A stretch of DNA of 64,000 nt from Liolophura sinensis (GCF_032854445.1 NC_088301.1:17010018-17074017), one strand, 5' to 3'. Positions 1 to 12,205 are shown, numbered from the stretch's first letter. The notes: a model not told the origin generated them from the letters alone. Made by a program: numbers and translations.

Positions 1-366
1 CAATATTGGTGTCCAGGGTAGACCACCACCAATTCGTCAACTTACGTGACGAGTTTTCTCAAGTGCAGAATACGTATGCGCACGCCATACTGGTGAAAGA
101 TAAGTCCTTGACCAACAAATGTCTGCACAGTCTGTTGAATGAGCCCCACCAGGGAGCAAAATCGAGGGAATTTGTAAATTGCTCTTTCGAGGCATTGGTG
201 TAACCCTTACTACTGAGTCACTTTCCGCTCGCCGCATGCATATACGTATGTACATCTTATTTATCTGTTTACATCTAAAAATACACAAAACGGTATTTTC
301 ATTCGATTATCTTTAATATTCCGTTTTTTTTGTGATTTGCACGTAGCCACCGGAGAAAAAAGGGAA

Positions 367-3300
367 TTACCCAACCAAGACACCCTTGTCCTTCAGTTTC
401 TTTAGATCATCTTTAATTTTAGGTAGCTCACTCAGCGCTAAATCGAAAAAAAAAAAAGAAATCGAAATTATTGTTCTTTCCACTAGTCAACTGAAAATGA
501 ATAACAGTCTTGTCTTACAGAGTAGGGCTCGAAAGAAAGGTATTAGAATACTTTATCCGATGGTGCTCAAAGAGAAACAGATTATGAAAGAGTCACCTTT
601 TGAAATATATGTCAGTTGCTTTAATGTAGCCATGAGACAGAATATTCTAATTATATCATAGGATTCAAATTTATGGTTGGAGGAAACCTTTTCAAACCAG
701 AATAAATCTCATCGCCTCACTTGTTGCATCGAATTCTTCCTGACATATATCCGCAGTTGAGACAATACAACATGGATTCCAACAAGTAAACGCATGGGTT
801 TTGGACACACTCTTACAGACGAAAGGAACAATTTTTTTCTTGGATATTATAACTAGTTTCCCAGCTTTTATGGCGGTTGTTTTCCAGAATATTCAGGAAG
901 ATTGTGTACCGGATGTTTAGAAGAGAAGCATGCATGGAAGGAACGTATGGTTGATTTTGTGTCGAGTTTACAGAGACTTTCTGCTTTAATTGTCATCAAA
1001 TTTACAACCTACAAAATGTTTTGTCGTAGCAGGTGGTGTGCAGAGCTTAAGTAGTTACGTCGCAATAAAATTTAACCATACAAACAAACTTGGGAAAGAT
1101 TTCCAATAAGAAGAATGGAAAAGAGATGGTAAAGAGTTGTCTGACTTGTTACTTACGTAAGCAGTTGTGAGCCACCTGCAGGAATCCCTTACAGCAGACG
1201 ACATCGCGATCAGGGCACGTGGTCACTATGGTCTGTCTGCTGTACACAGTTTTATACGTACTGTGCTGACTGTTAAAGGACAGACGAAGAAAGACAAAAT
1301 GTAAACAAGGCTATTATGACTTCCTTAAGGCTTATTTGAAACGTTTAGTTTTCATTTCTGAACATACAGTTTAGGATATTTCCTAACTTCTACATGTAAG
1401 AAAATAGCAAAAGAAACTGAAAATTGTAAACGAGACTACTGCATTTCTCTTGATGGACACCTACATGTACAGGTGGCGACACCACACCTAGTCTGCTGTA
1501 CACAGTTTTATTGGTGCCCATCTATATTTGTAGGACGCGAAACGAAAAACCAGAAATATTTTATCTCATTTATTTGATTGGTGTTTTATGTCGACTTTAT
1601 CAATATGACGACGGCCAGCATTGGGATGGGAGGACACCGCACAGAGCCTTGACAACCCGCAGGTTGCTGCAAGACAGTCTTACTTTCGACCAGAGAGGAA
1701 GATAGCATGAGCTGGAGTTAAAGTAATACCGGTCGCATTGGTGACAGACTCTTGTGTCATTCAGCTGCTCTGGCACGCTAACCACCTCGGCCACGGAGGC
1801 CCTAACAAATTTAATTTAGTTTTGGTCCCCGTGTACACAGTCTTAAATGTACTGTACTATAATGACTGTTAAGAGACAGTGGGTAACCAAAAATTCAATC
1901 AAGATTGAATCAAATATTTCGGCTTGTATTTTACAAAATGGAAATATATCCTCTCCATTCTTAATTAGTGGGGTTTGTAGGCAAGGAGATCCAATTTCGC
2001 CGAACGTTTTTTGTTGTGCGCTGAGGTTCTTGGTAGAATTACAAAAATGGAGATTAAGAAATCTCACCCTCCTGGGTAAAATAAGGGTTATGAGACTTTT
2101 CAACATGATTCATCTTTTTTTTTTATCACTACCTTGCACTCCGTGGTATGTTTTAAAAGAAATTAATAGTTTACTGTATACATTTCATTCGAACGACGGG
2201 CCAGACAGGATAAAGAGGTCAGCTATAACAAAAGATTATGCCTTTGTTTCTTGAAGAAAAAAAATTTCAAACAATTTCGATTACACCTGTACACTTGGAT
2301 AAGTTGAATAGCGTTGGAGGTAGATACGTGAAAGATATTGTACAGACAATTAAAAACTCTTTTGGACTGAAACACTCGAAGCTTGGAAAGTTTTTTGTGG
2401 AAAAATCAAAAGTAGAACACCGAGAAGCATATCAGATGAACACTTATGGTACCATCCAAATTTTAAAAACTCATTGCTCTTCATTCAGACTTGGTATAAA
2501 GTACGATGTTATATATGACTGGCATTATACATGTTAATGGTGATATTGCGAATTTTAAAGACGTTAAGGACAAACTGGGAATAATAGGTACATTTTTAGA
2601 TTACAATAAATTAGTCAAAAGTATACCAAAGGAGTGGCTAATTGATATAAAACGGATTACAGGGGTGCTTTCACCTGTCTATCCTGTGTATTACAGCATT
2701 CTATTTAAGTGGAAGCCAGACACACTAGTTTTTTTTTTTACAATATTTACGTTATATACGGTGACTGTGATTCACAAATACGAAGTAAACTGGAGCATAT
2801 CGTACAGTTTGATGATATTAATGTAAAAAAAATTGTCCTTATATGTCCTGAATATGTCCTATAAAAACTTATCTGTACAAAACTGACAGAAAAGATGATG
2901 ACGTTTGTGAACCCTGTAACAAAGGAAAAGAACCACTGAACATTAATTTTTCCAGTGTGAAATAGTTAAAATGTTTTGGCCGAGAATGGAAAGAATTTTG
3001 CAAAATCGACAATGCTGCAGTAATTTTGGGGTTATTCAAGCGAAAAAACAATGATAAACACTTTACTCATACTAGTAAAAAAAAATGGATTTTTGAGAAA
3101 AAAATGAATAAAAAGACAATTATGTATAGAAAATCTACTTAATAAAGTAGCTAAATACTTTAGAATTGAAGAATATAGTGAGAAAATAACGGGGACGACG
3201 GAACGTGAATTGAAAAACAAATGTAGTAGCAACTACAATGAATTAAAGTACAAATACACGTATAAAATGCGAGCAGAGGTGAGGGCGAAAGTGTGGCTGC

Positions 3301-4356
3301 ATACAAATATAAGCCTTCTGATTGGTGAATAATAAAACAAAAGATTACTGTTTCCCTTAGAGGACACCATCTCAAGGTCCAAATTGATGGCGCCCCAACT
3401 TATTTCGTAGTGCGCATTCATATATCTACTCCTCTGCTCTAAAAAATAATCTGTTAAATTTAATGTTGATGCTAGAATATATTCGGTTATTGCAGCAGAA
3501 AATTTCGTTAAATTAACACAGCTATTCCCTTAATTCCTCATAACGATTCTACAAGGCTAACGGGATATTATGTTGACCCAATATTGTATTATAAAAACAG
3601 AATTCATTCTAGCATCACTCTAGCATTAACCTGTTAGATTTAACAGGTTATTTTTTTTTAGCGTAGCTGTTAAGACAAATAGGAAATCAAAATGTGAGTC
3701 TTACAATGTAAAATGTTTCCATGTAGGAACACCATATCCTAGTTTAAATAGTCATCAGCACCGTATACAGTTTTCTGTTAGCTCTTTCAGCTTATAAAAA
3801 GTGATTGCCCTTTGATAAATGCACGTCAGATAACTGTAACAATATCTTTTGTTAGTATTTTGACTTGCAAGTTTTGAATGTTTTTATTAATTGTGACGTG
3901 AAAATCGCCCCCGCCCCTATTTGGCCAAGTGAAATTATGCCACTTGCTAGCAATTGTTCCAGCGCCGTGAACATCGCCTCCGCTCCCGTTTGACAAGCTG
4001 ATATGAGGCCACTTTCAAAGAGGTGACCCAGTGCCGTGAGCATCGTCTCCGCCCCCATTTGAAAACGTGTCAATAGGCCATTTGGTAATAGCAGACCCAG
4101 TAGCGTGAATTTCGTCTCCGCTCCATTTGACAATGTGTTATTAGGCTACTTGGTAATAGGTGTCCCAGTACCTCCGCCCCCAGTTGACTATCTGTTGTTT
4201 TGTAACTTACTAATGTTTGATCCCACGAGAAGGTTGTCAGCAGCCTGCGAATTTCGTGGGTTTCCCCCGGGCTCTGTCCGGTTTTCTCCCGCCATAATGC
4301 TATCAGCCGATATATAAGTGAAATATTATTGAGTACGGCTTAAAAAACAAATGAAA

Positions 4357-4399
<43 letters not shown>

Positions 4400-5725
4400 A
4401 TGAATGAATAAATAATTAAAGAAATAAATGGTTGACCCGGGGTCTCCGTGGTTTAAGTGGTTAGCATGCCAGTGCAGTGCAATGACACGGGGACCTCTCA
4501 CCAATGCCGTCGCTGTGACTCCAAGCTCATGCTGGCCTTCATTTCGGCCATGTTCTATCCCACCATACTGCTGGCCGATGTCGTATAAGAAAAACATTCT
4601 TGAGTACGGCGTAAAACACCAATCAAATAAATAATTAAATAATATGAGGCCCTATGCCATAAACCTCGTCTCCTCTTCCATTTGAGGGTGTTACACTTAC
4701 TAATAGGTAACCCAGTGCCGTGAACATCGCCTCCACCCCCACAAGCCACATTTGCCGTAGTTCGTGTGCTGGGTAGATTGCTTGATGTACTGTTGCACAG
4801 CCCGAGAGTTCACCACCACCTTGGTTGGATGGATTTTACAGCACCAGTGCTCTCTGTAAGGAAAAGACCTCTTAATACCGAAGCAGGCATCACTAATGAG
4901 ACTACTTAAAACTACACGTGAATATGCCTTCATATATTAATCTAGATTTTTGTGAAAAGAGTTAAAGGCTCTCAAACATTTGAATTCTAAGGTCGGCTTT
5001 ATAAACTATACTATCAGTGGATAGTTTCTCCAATTCTAATCACGACACTGGATGTTGGAATGTTATGAATGAAAGATTACTGAAATAATGTTTCCCAAAA
5101 TTCCTTCCTTCTGGTGAAAATCAGGAAAAAAAGGTGATATGACATCAGAGGTTTTAGATACCTTCATCTGGCTCAGAAAGCCTATGATGGTATTCAAATG
5201 TTTGAATGCCTTTGAACACTCCTAAAAGACATCTGAAAAATAAATGAAAGAATTTTTACGCATAGTTTTTCAGTTGTCTGTTCAATGGACCTTACTTCAT
5301 ATTTGAGCGCTCTTTTACTTTAAGCACAAAAACAAAATATACTGTGTATGTACCCACTGGTAAGTAGGCCTATATGTAATTTTATGTCCGGTGAATCATG
5401 AATTCACACATCCAACATATCAAGTTTTGCAAAAGCCACAAGGTTGTATTATAATGCCGTTTAAATTTTAGTAAGTTGATGACTCAAAACAGGAACGAAT
5501 GCAAGACTGGATTTTTTTACACTCGCTAATTATTGCCCATAGAACTAATTACTTGGCGTTCACCACGTCAACTGCTCGCTTCACTGATTCTGGCAACTTC
5601 TCTATGTCTATTTTCGCCAAAGAGCGCTTCTCTCCAACGGTGAGGAATGTTATGTCGTCTATCTCTGCCAGACTAAGGCACACAGGGATCAGCAGACCTG
5701 CAACTATCCGCACCAAGTCCGCCAT
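367..5725 (-). CDS. EMI-0: secreted EMI-like cysteine-rich protein, 4 exons, 169 aa
   Basis: Exons on the minus strand: 5725-5553 (173 nt), 4853-4701 (153), 1269-1157 (113), 437-367 (71, ends TAA); the sum is 510 nt. Every junction has GT-AG sites (donors gtaatt, gtaagtg, gtaagt) and phases 2-2-1, the same as the plus-strand paralogues, with identical lengths for exons 2 and 3. Exon 1 gives a signal peptide (start MADLVRIVAGLLIPVCLSLA) and an acidic helix (EKRSLAKIDIEKLPESVKRA). Exons 2-3 give HWCC, then CGLWGWRRCSRHWVTYYQ, then DRDVVCC and HNC: eight cysteines and the tryptophan/tyrosine pattern of an EMI domain. Exon 4 is a lysine-rich helix (LKKLKDKGVLVG). I chose MADLV as start because it begins the signal peptide; an in-frame upstream Met exists. 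Domain name and secretion are inferred from motif pattern; function is unknown. It is the most divergent member, inverted relative to the rest. Its introns hold a LINE, SINEs and a minisatellite. Confidence 0.85.
1566..1806 (-). mobile_element. tRNA-derived SINE (family S1), near full length, antisense
   Basis: Tail side (atttatttgattggtgtttt) comes first, followed by the conserved body and a tRNA-like head ending in gccacggaggcc. Read on minus it has the head, a GTTCAAGTCC-type B box region, the body and an AAAT tail. It lies in intron 2 of EMI-0, in the same sense as that gene. Degenerate in the middle. Confidence 0.8.
1840..3160 (+). mobile_element. Decayed LINE 3' half (L1/Tx1-like reverse transcriptase)
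   Basis: Three consecutive plus-strand reading frames look like the second half of a LINE ORF2: the RT motif GVCRQGDPISP near 1970-2000, the thumb-like stretch LTLLGKIRVMRLFNMIHLFF followed by GPDRIKRSAITKDY, then a connection region (SIPKEWLIDI near 2620-2650) and a C-terminal zinc-like piece (CEPCNKG near 2910). Frames change several times and stops interrupt it, so it is dead. The 5' part with the endonuclease is absent. It sits in intron 2 of EMI-0, antisense to that gene. The Tx1/L1 assignment is by eye. Confidence 0.75.
3888..4200. repeat. Minisatellite, about 68-bp units, derived from EMI-0 exon 2
   Basis: About four and a half units start near 3890, 3960, 4028, 4096 and 4164, each carrying a version of gccgtgaacatcgcctccgc followed by a gtttgaca-like core. 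The same core occurs in EMI-0 exon 2 itself (4710-4745), and one more diverged unit lies next to it at about 4650-4705. Units are thus copies of the 3' end of exon 2 plus adjoining intron, amplified in intron 2. On minus the array keeps an open frame with a 23-residue repeat (GAETMLTALGHLFESGLISA is one unit's start). Confidence 0.75.
4205..4428 (+). mobile_element. SINE S1, 5'-truncated, with long AAAT tail
   Basis: Body from the gttgtcagcagcctgcg segment through cataatgctatcagccg to gagtacggctt, followed by an (AAAT)n tail at about 4350-4410. Same family as the full copy at 13873-14137. Located in intron 2 of EMI-0, antisense to it. Confidence 0.8.
4437..4645 (+). mobile_element. SINE S1, head to tail, internally shortened
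   Basis: tRNA-like head (ggggtctccgtggtttaagt with an A-box-like ggttagc), body and the tail gtacggcgtaaaacaccaat plus AAATAAATAA. It directly follows the preceding SINE, and ends beside exon 2 of EMI-0 and its minisatellite-like flank. Confidence 0.8.
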
Positions 5726-6143
5726 GGCTGGTGATTTCCTCTCACGTCTTCTCTCGTCCTTTCTCACCTATTTTCCGCGAGATTTTAGTGATAAGAAATT
5801 TTGGAAAATGTGAAAAAGGGAATTCAGTCATCTTACGCTATACATGTTTCAGATATATTCTCTACTGTGAGTTTAGATGGTACAGCGGAATAAATTACTA
5901 ATTTAATTGCAAATTAAGCCAATTAAATTCCAAAAATGAATGCCAGCGTAAGCAAGATCAAGACATATCTTTGTGGCCCTGAGGAAAGAGCATGTGTTCA
6001 GTCTAAAAAGTATTTTATCATAATTAGGCTGATTATTATCAGCTATGGCGTCCTTCCTTATAACAGGTGTAGTTTAGGTCTTAGATAAGACACGCTCAAG
6101 CCCCTGAGCTTCGCTCTGCACTACAAACAGGCTCTGTGGAACA
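5726..6143. promoter_or_regulatory. Shared intergenic region of the divergent pair EMI-0 / EMI-1
   Basis: 418 bp separate the two start codons, so this stretch should hold both promoters and 5' UTRs. I see no clear TATA box. On the EMI-1 side an AGATAAG (GATA-type) motif lies at 6083-6089, about 60 bp before the ATG. EMI-5 has the same motif at a similar distance (about 70 bp), and the type A genes EMI-4 and EMI-6 have AGATAGG. The sequence before the ATG (actacaaacagg) is shared with EMI-5. Promoter function is inferred. Confidence 0.5.
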
Positions 6144-9107
6144 ATGTCAACGTTCCCTGCTCTCCTTCTCGTGGCTCTCGGCTTCGTCTGTTTAGCAGAC
6201 GCCCATGTCTTCACGGAAGAAGAACGGGAGTTCTTCAAACAGCTCACGTTTGACCAGTTGCCCCAAGAATTGAAAGTTGCCTTGAGAAAGAGGACAAGAC
6301 ATGGGGTGTCCAGGTATGTCACTGAGTACTGGCAGTAAAATCCTGACCATTATATTTTAGATATAAGAAAATGATGTGGAAACGTTTGTGTTTGGGCGAT
6401 AATATTTATAAATACATGTGTAAAATACTCCAGAAATTAAGGGCTTGGCCTTGTTAAGAGCCTGGGGTGAGGGAGGCAAAAGGCGAGACAATTTTTATTC
6501 ATTTTTTTCATTGTTTGTTTAAAAAGAAAACAAAAATATGAAGTAAGGTTCGTCATACAGACAACTGAAAACTATGGGTAAAAATACTTTCTCGTTTTTT
6601 TCAAATTTTTTAAGAGTGTTGAAAAGACATTCAAATGTTGGACTATATACCATAACTATGGTGGACTGTATGCGCTATACTGACGGTATCTGGGAACCTT
6701 GTCTCCACATCGCCTCTTTTCCTGGTGTTCACCTGAAGGAAGAAATTTTTGGAAATATTATTTCAATAATCTTTCACTAATGAGTGAAAAGAGTTATTCT
6801 AACATCCAGAGTCCTGATCAGAGTTCAAAAAATTTCTTGTGACGCCAGGATTCCTAACCTCTGATAGTGTGATTCAGAAAATCTACCTTAGAATTCCCCT
6901 TAGAATAACTCTTTTCACAAAAATCTAAAAAAAATATTTAAAAAAATGAAACTTTATTTATGTATAGTTTTGAGTGGTTTAATTAGTGATGTCTACTTCG
7001 ATTTTTAGAAGCCTTTACCTTTACGCCAGAGAGCATTCGGGGATGAGGAACTTAGTGTGGACATGAATCTGGTCATATTTGTTTTTAGCGGAATTCATTG
7101 GTGCAGGAGAACCCTCTCGTCCGCTGCTTCATGGAAATTAAAATAATTGGCAAATCACCAAATTTGCCAGCAAAATGTTGTTATTTTAGATGCATGCATA
7201 CATATTTATTTACTTAAGTGGTGATATTTGTGATTATGTCGTGATGAATATTCATAGTTACAGTTACCATGTAGCTATAAGCATGGCAAATGTTTGTTGT
7301 TATGAACTAAATCCGGTAAATTTAAGATTCACTGAAACGCTCACTCCGTCATAAAAAATAGGCATGGTAGTGGGAGGGAACAGAACATCTTGTTTGTTTT
7401 TCCCTTGAGCACTTTTTATGGTGTAAATAATAAATTAGGATTGAGGCCCAAAAACACTCAAATCCAGGAATCCAATTTATTTTTCTATTTACCTCCTGTT
7501 TTTAGGAATGCAGAAAAATTTATCGAAAAAGTTCAAATTCCATGAATTCAATGTTTTTTTTTTATTGTCTTGGAATGAATGGCGTTAATCTGCTTTTGTA
7601 TCTGAACCCTTCTTTTGTTCCAGCTGGTGCTGTACGAACGACAAGCCAATCAAGTCCATCCAACACTCTAAGGTTGTGTCAGAAACGGTCAAGGTGACGT
7701 CAAGGGTCAAGGTCGGTTACACAAAATGTGGTTTCCTGGCCACCAATATGTGCGCTACCTATGACGTGAGATACCAGTGAGTATAGGCATACTGCGGAAG
7801 TCAGGTCCATTCCATCAACGGAAAAACCTACACTTATATTCTCTGTAAGAATTTACACCGTCTGGTGCAACACAGTGACTAAAGAGCTCTCACCAGTGCG
7901 CTCGCCGTGAGTTGGCCCAGCTCATGCTGCCTTCCTTTCCAGCTGTACGTGACAACGTCTGGCAGCAATCTCCGGATTCTCTGCTGGCCGGTGTCTTATA
8001 ATAGAAATATTCTTTAGTATAACATGAATCCAATAAATGAAAAAATTACACCGTTGAATTTCCACAAATGAAGAATTACATGTACACCTTTATTAGCTGC
8101 GCCCAATTTTACAATCAAGAATATGGAAACCCAGAATGAAAAAACATCATCTCACCGCTTGTTTCAGAAACCAACTGAAGTACGCCGTGACCTACTACGA
8201 AGTTCCGGATAAGAGTCAATGTGCCGAAAAGGACATCAAGTGTTGTGAACACGATTTGCAAATAGCAGGAAACTGCTTGGGTATGTATACGTATCTGGGT
8301 TGACAATATAGTGATTTTCACTCTAAAACATTTACAACAGCCTTTAAAAAAGACCATCTTCCTGTCGAATGGGGATGCTTATCAACCTACGTCTATGTCA
8401 CGTGATTTTCTCAGGTTTTATCTGGTGTGAACACTGTTTTGAAACCTCTGTCTAAATAGCTTTTGACAACAGTGATTGGTCTCAGACTGCAAGTCTGGTC
8501 CTAACGTTGGCTGTTACTAAATAGTTCCTAGATCGGGCTCTCCGTGGCCTAGTAGTTAAAGCGCTAGAACAGCACAACGAACCAGTCGCCTCTGACCAAT
8601 GCGATTGCCATGACTTCAAGTCCAACTCATTCTGGCTCTGTCCGGTTTCCACCCACCATAAAGCAGATATAAATATAATATTGTGTTGTGAAAACCCTAA
8701 GTAGATAAATGAAACAAACAAATAGTTCCTAAATCTGCCAAACCCTTATATTGTTTTAGACGTCGGAAGAATTAGTAGCTTAATTTTTTGCCTTTCGCCA
8801 TTCGATCACAACAAACGTTTAAATGTGCCAGTTTGACAACATATATATATATATATACACACACCACCAGGAGCTGGATTTCCATGTATAGTATTATTCT
8901 ACTAGATTCTACTAGAAACCGCGAAGTCGTTATGGCGTACCTGTGTGTGCGTTTTTCAGTCATAAAATATTACATTAAGATTTATTTATTTGATTGGTGT
9001 TGTTACATAAAGATAACTTCTGTTTTACAGAGCTGTCCGAAGCCAACAAATACGTAGACACCCTAACCAAACTGAAGGATAACGGCCTGCTTGACCTCCT
9101 TGGATAA
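6144..9107 (+). CDS. EMI-1: secreted EMI-like cysteine-rich protein, 4 exons, 170 aa
   Basis: Exons 6144-6313, 7624-7776, 8168-8280, 9031-9107 (170+153+113+77 = 513 nt, TAA stop). Donors gtatgt, gtgagt, gtatgt; acceptors ttccag, tttcag, ttacag; phases 2-2-1. Exon 1: signal peptide ending CLADA before HVFTEEEREFFK, then FDQLPQELKVAL. Exons 2-3 carry SWCC, the IQHSKVV strand, KCGF, MCATYDVRYQ, VTYYEVPDKSQC, IKCC and AGNC: all eight family cysteines, though the usual GGW between cysteines 3 and 4 is replaced by LATN. Exon 4 is a short helix (YVDTLTKLKDNGLLDLLG). Two poly(A) signals follow (aataaa near 9112 and 9143). It is head to head with EMI-0 and looks intact. EMI identity is a motif-based inference; molecular role unknown. 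Confidence 0.88.
7855..8045 (+). mobile_element. Degenerate SINE S1 in EMI-1 intron 2
   Basis: Recognisable pieces: ctctcaccagtgcgctcgcc, agctcatgctgccttcct, a ctggccggtgtcttataat body and an aatccaataaatga tail. Head partly lost. Confidence 0.6.
8532..8720 (+). mobile_element. Degenerate SINE S1 in EMI-1 intron 3
   Basis: tRNA-like head (gggctctccgtggcctagta), B-box-like gacttcaagtcc, then a shortened body (ggctctgtccggtttccacc) and an A-rich end. A tail-only scrap (tttatttatttgattggtg) lies nearby at 8982-9003. Confidence 0.65.
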
Positions 9108-9839
9108 GCCATAATAAAGTGTAACAAGTGGTGAAAAAATCGAATAAAAGCTTTCAAATTACTGCATTGTGTCTCTGTCACTTACCTTTTAAGTTTATTT
9201 TAACGCATACACCATCCATAGTTTCTTCTACACAGAATTTTGAATCATGGAATCTTCATTATGGAGAATAAAAGTTTAATTTTATACAGGTTGAAGTAAC
9301 ATCGCATCTCGGCTTATGGCGTCGTGGGGACACGACTAATCTTCGGAAAGCCTAAATAAAAAAGTTGCAATGCTTGAAGGCCATGTATCTGCTTAAGTGT
9401 TTATTTTTTAATATCAATTTCTGACCTCTCAGAGATAGAGTAAAACATGTGTGGATTTTGGTTTCCTCTTGGGAACTCCTCCTGGACTAAATGCGCATAT
9501 AGAAAATGTTAGGATAATTTAAAGCTCAGATATCACCAAAACGGCTAAAGATGCCCAAACTAAACTCCGAAGCTCTGCAATTTGACATTTATTTACCTTA
9601 TTTACTAAATCACATATAATTTTAATTGCTGTAAGCTAGTTTGCGATTTCTAGCCATTTTTCACAGGCCACATGAGACATTTTTATAGTTTTTTTTCACG
9701 TTTTCTCGCTATTTTTATTCTAGAATAATATACATTTGATTTCATGTGATGACACTTTGTACGATGAATTGAAATATGTCAACACTTGCAAGATTTTACG
9801 GGAGAAAGTACGAAAATTTGCCGACATTTTAAAAAAATA
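9108..9839. other. EMI-1 3' flank, nothing recognised
   Basis: Contains the EMI-1 poly(A) signals at its start; the remainder shows no open frame, repeat match or RNA gene that I can support. Confidence 0.5.
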
Positions 9840-9935
9840 TGTATTTATTTATTTATTTCACTGGTGTGTTACGCCGTACTCAAGAATTTATACGATGGCG
9901 GGCAGCATTATGGTTAGAAGAAACCGGGAAGAACA
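9840..9935 (-). mobile_element. SINE S1 fragment (3' end)
   Basis: tatttatttatttcactggt followed by gttacgccgtactcaagaat and ggcgggcagcattatgg; only the tail half is present. Confidence 0.75.
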
Positions 9936-10727
9936 CGCGGGAATAACACAAAATCAAAAAAAAAATGTATGACACATGTACCGTTTTTTATTTATTTTCG
10001 GATAACCGCCAAACTTTTGATTAAGTGTAGATGAAACGTAAAATACAATAGCGCCGACATAAGAAAACCGTGAGTTCTTTCTTCTCACTGGTTCAGAAAA
10101 ACTCCCACTGCATGTCCTACGTAGCACTCTCAAGTTTAAATCTAATTATCTTTTTTCATTTTTGAGTGTTTGTTTGCAGAGGACTACACGTACCATAGTG
10201 GATAACACGTTATTATATAGCCTGGACCGCGTCCTTAACAGATTGAATTTTATCTACATGTAATACTGATGCTAGAGAGTGTATACTGCTGGTGAGTGTA
10301 AGTTGTTACTACTTAGGTATTTAGGTGAGCGGTTTTGAATAAAACACTACCAATTTCTGACGCTGCGACACTCGCCAAAAATGCCCTGAACATAGTTTCT
10401 TGAATATTTCCAGACACAGTATAAATATATGTACACCAACAATAATATCGTAATGAATTGCCTTGTAAATTGTCACCTCATTCTCTGTCGAATGAACTTT
10501 TTTGGGTTCCGCAACGTCATATATTGTTTATTATGAATATCCAGTGGATCATGTTTATATTAAAAGACTGTGTGTCTATCTTGTGGACGTGTCACCTCAA
10601 TCGGAAGTTGCAAAAGTCGGCTCAAAAATCTCCCATCAACACCACTCTATACGTTTGTATGAACACCTCCTCAATATTGCCATTTCGGTCTAGGGCGCGT
10701 CCCGTCAAAATTCTCTCATATTTAATA
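9936..10727. other. Spacer, nothing recognised
   Basis: No repeat or gene could be supported. A 146-codon plus-strand frame beginning at 10458 has no recognisable domain or splice context and runs into a SINE head, so it is not called. Confidence 0.4.
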
Positions 10728-10835
10728 AGACCGCTTCGGTGGCTTAATGCAACGTTAGAGCTACCGCTTCAAAGTCGGGAGAACTGGGATCAAAACCTTG
10801 TCTGGTTATACCACAGACTTTATACCACAGGATTG
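10728..10835 (+). mobile_element. tRNA-derived SINE fragment, second family (S2)
   Basis: Starts gaccgcttcggtggcttaat and continues to a B-box-like gggatcaaaacc, a tRNA-like spacing. A related head occurs at 51612-51660. The 3' body is not identified. Confidence 0.45.
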
Positions 10836-12205
10836 GCGCTCAGAACAGAGAGGTTAAAACAAGGAAACAAGACAGGTTGGTTGGTTTCTTCGGTGTGAGT
10901 ATAATGTTACTGGGAGAGGTCTTCCTCATGCCTTGTGTCTTCGTCGTGGCAGCACTTTGGCAGCTTGGAGTCGCTCTACCAAGAGAAGACACCGATTGAC
11001 TCCTCCACGTCATATGACTGAAAAATTTTGAAGTAAGATGTAAAGCCCCAAGTACATATGTATATACAGGCATATGGAATAGAAGTGCTATTAGAAGGCG
11101 AGATATCAGGACTGGATCGACATTCTGAATTAAAACTCTAACGATGACAAGATTTTCCTTCCCACTCTCTAACTATCGCGATTTTCTTTTTATACCCATA
11201 ACTTTGACTTCACTGAATTATTTCTCACACCTCAGCAATCTGCATAATTTGGTTGAACTAGACATGGTTAAGCTAAATGTGACGCTGTGTTAAAAAAACT
11301 GGCCTATATTCACTGATGGAAATATTATACTATATTAATAAGACGTCCAGCATAGAGAGAAAAACTAGAGCGGCGACTACAATGTGATAGCTGGCAAATG
11401 GTCACATGTAACTGGTGAAATACGGTCCCTTGTCAGTTTACCTCATTAAAGTTTTTATTCTATTAGAATTATTTACTAGTTCATGTAAATGCATAAATAG
11501 TAGCAAATTACACGCCTCCTAGCACCTTGGCTTAAGCAGAATTAGGTATACAAAGCGGTGATGTTAATCACAATTTATTAGACCTCACTGATCTAGAATT
11601 GGCATTGTCGAGGAAGATAGTACTGTTATATAATATTTGTTTGCCTACAAGGCCATGATACATGTCTTCGCAAGAACACATGAAGTGCGAGGTCAATCCC
11701 GGCCTTGGTCAGGAATTTTGACATTTTCCCATCAAAGTATTCTTAAAGTTATGCAAACAAATAGCGGCCGGAGATGATCCAGTCTGCTTGTTCAGTTTAA
11801 TCATCGTTGATAACCACTTGTCTTCCACAAATAAACATGGTGTGCATATCTGTACGCTGCCACATTCAACCAGGCACCCCGCTTTCTTCCTCCGGTATTC
11901 TGAAAGTGGAAATTTGGACATTTGTCTTCAGCTAATAGTTATGAGGTGGACAAAATTTTATTTTCTAACGTCGGAAAATAAGCTTTATGATCGTATTTCA
12001 ATTTTTGACTTATATGAGAAATGACTTTGTGGAATCGGATTCCCGTGTTGTTTTAATTGTTGAACATGCAATAGTTCTAAATACAAAATCTTCAGATACC
12101 AAATTCTACGCAAAGATGATTTTGAATGCGGTAGGTCGTAAGAGGTCAATGTCAACCAGTTGTTTATTCAAACAGATACATGGTGACTGATATCTGCAGG
12201 ATTTT
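10836..12205. other. Spacer with one weak candidate exon on minus
   Basis: Mostly featureless. On minus, 11897-11709 follows a good acceptor (ccactttcag) and stays open to a stop, with cysteines in CLVECGSVQICTPC and later ICLHN and KCQNS. No relative was seen elsewhere in the window, so it is noted rather than called as a gene. Confidence 0.3.

Noticed and set aside
39-126. Possible minus-strand exon between an acceptor (cattcaacag) and a strong donor (gtaagttg)
   Set aside because: No frame shows convincing similarity to the EMI or ShKT exons, and the supporting context lies outside the window.
6-203. 65-codon plus-strand frame at the left edge
   Set aside because: No domain, no splice or start context, and antisense to the better splice-flanked segment.
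11709-11897. Cysteine-rich minus-strand candidate last exon
   Set aside because: Only a good acceptor supports it; no relative in the window and no upstream exon found.
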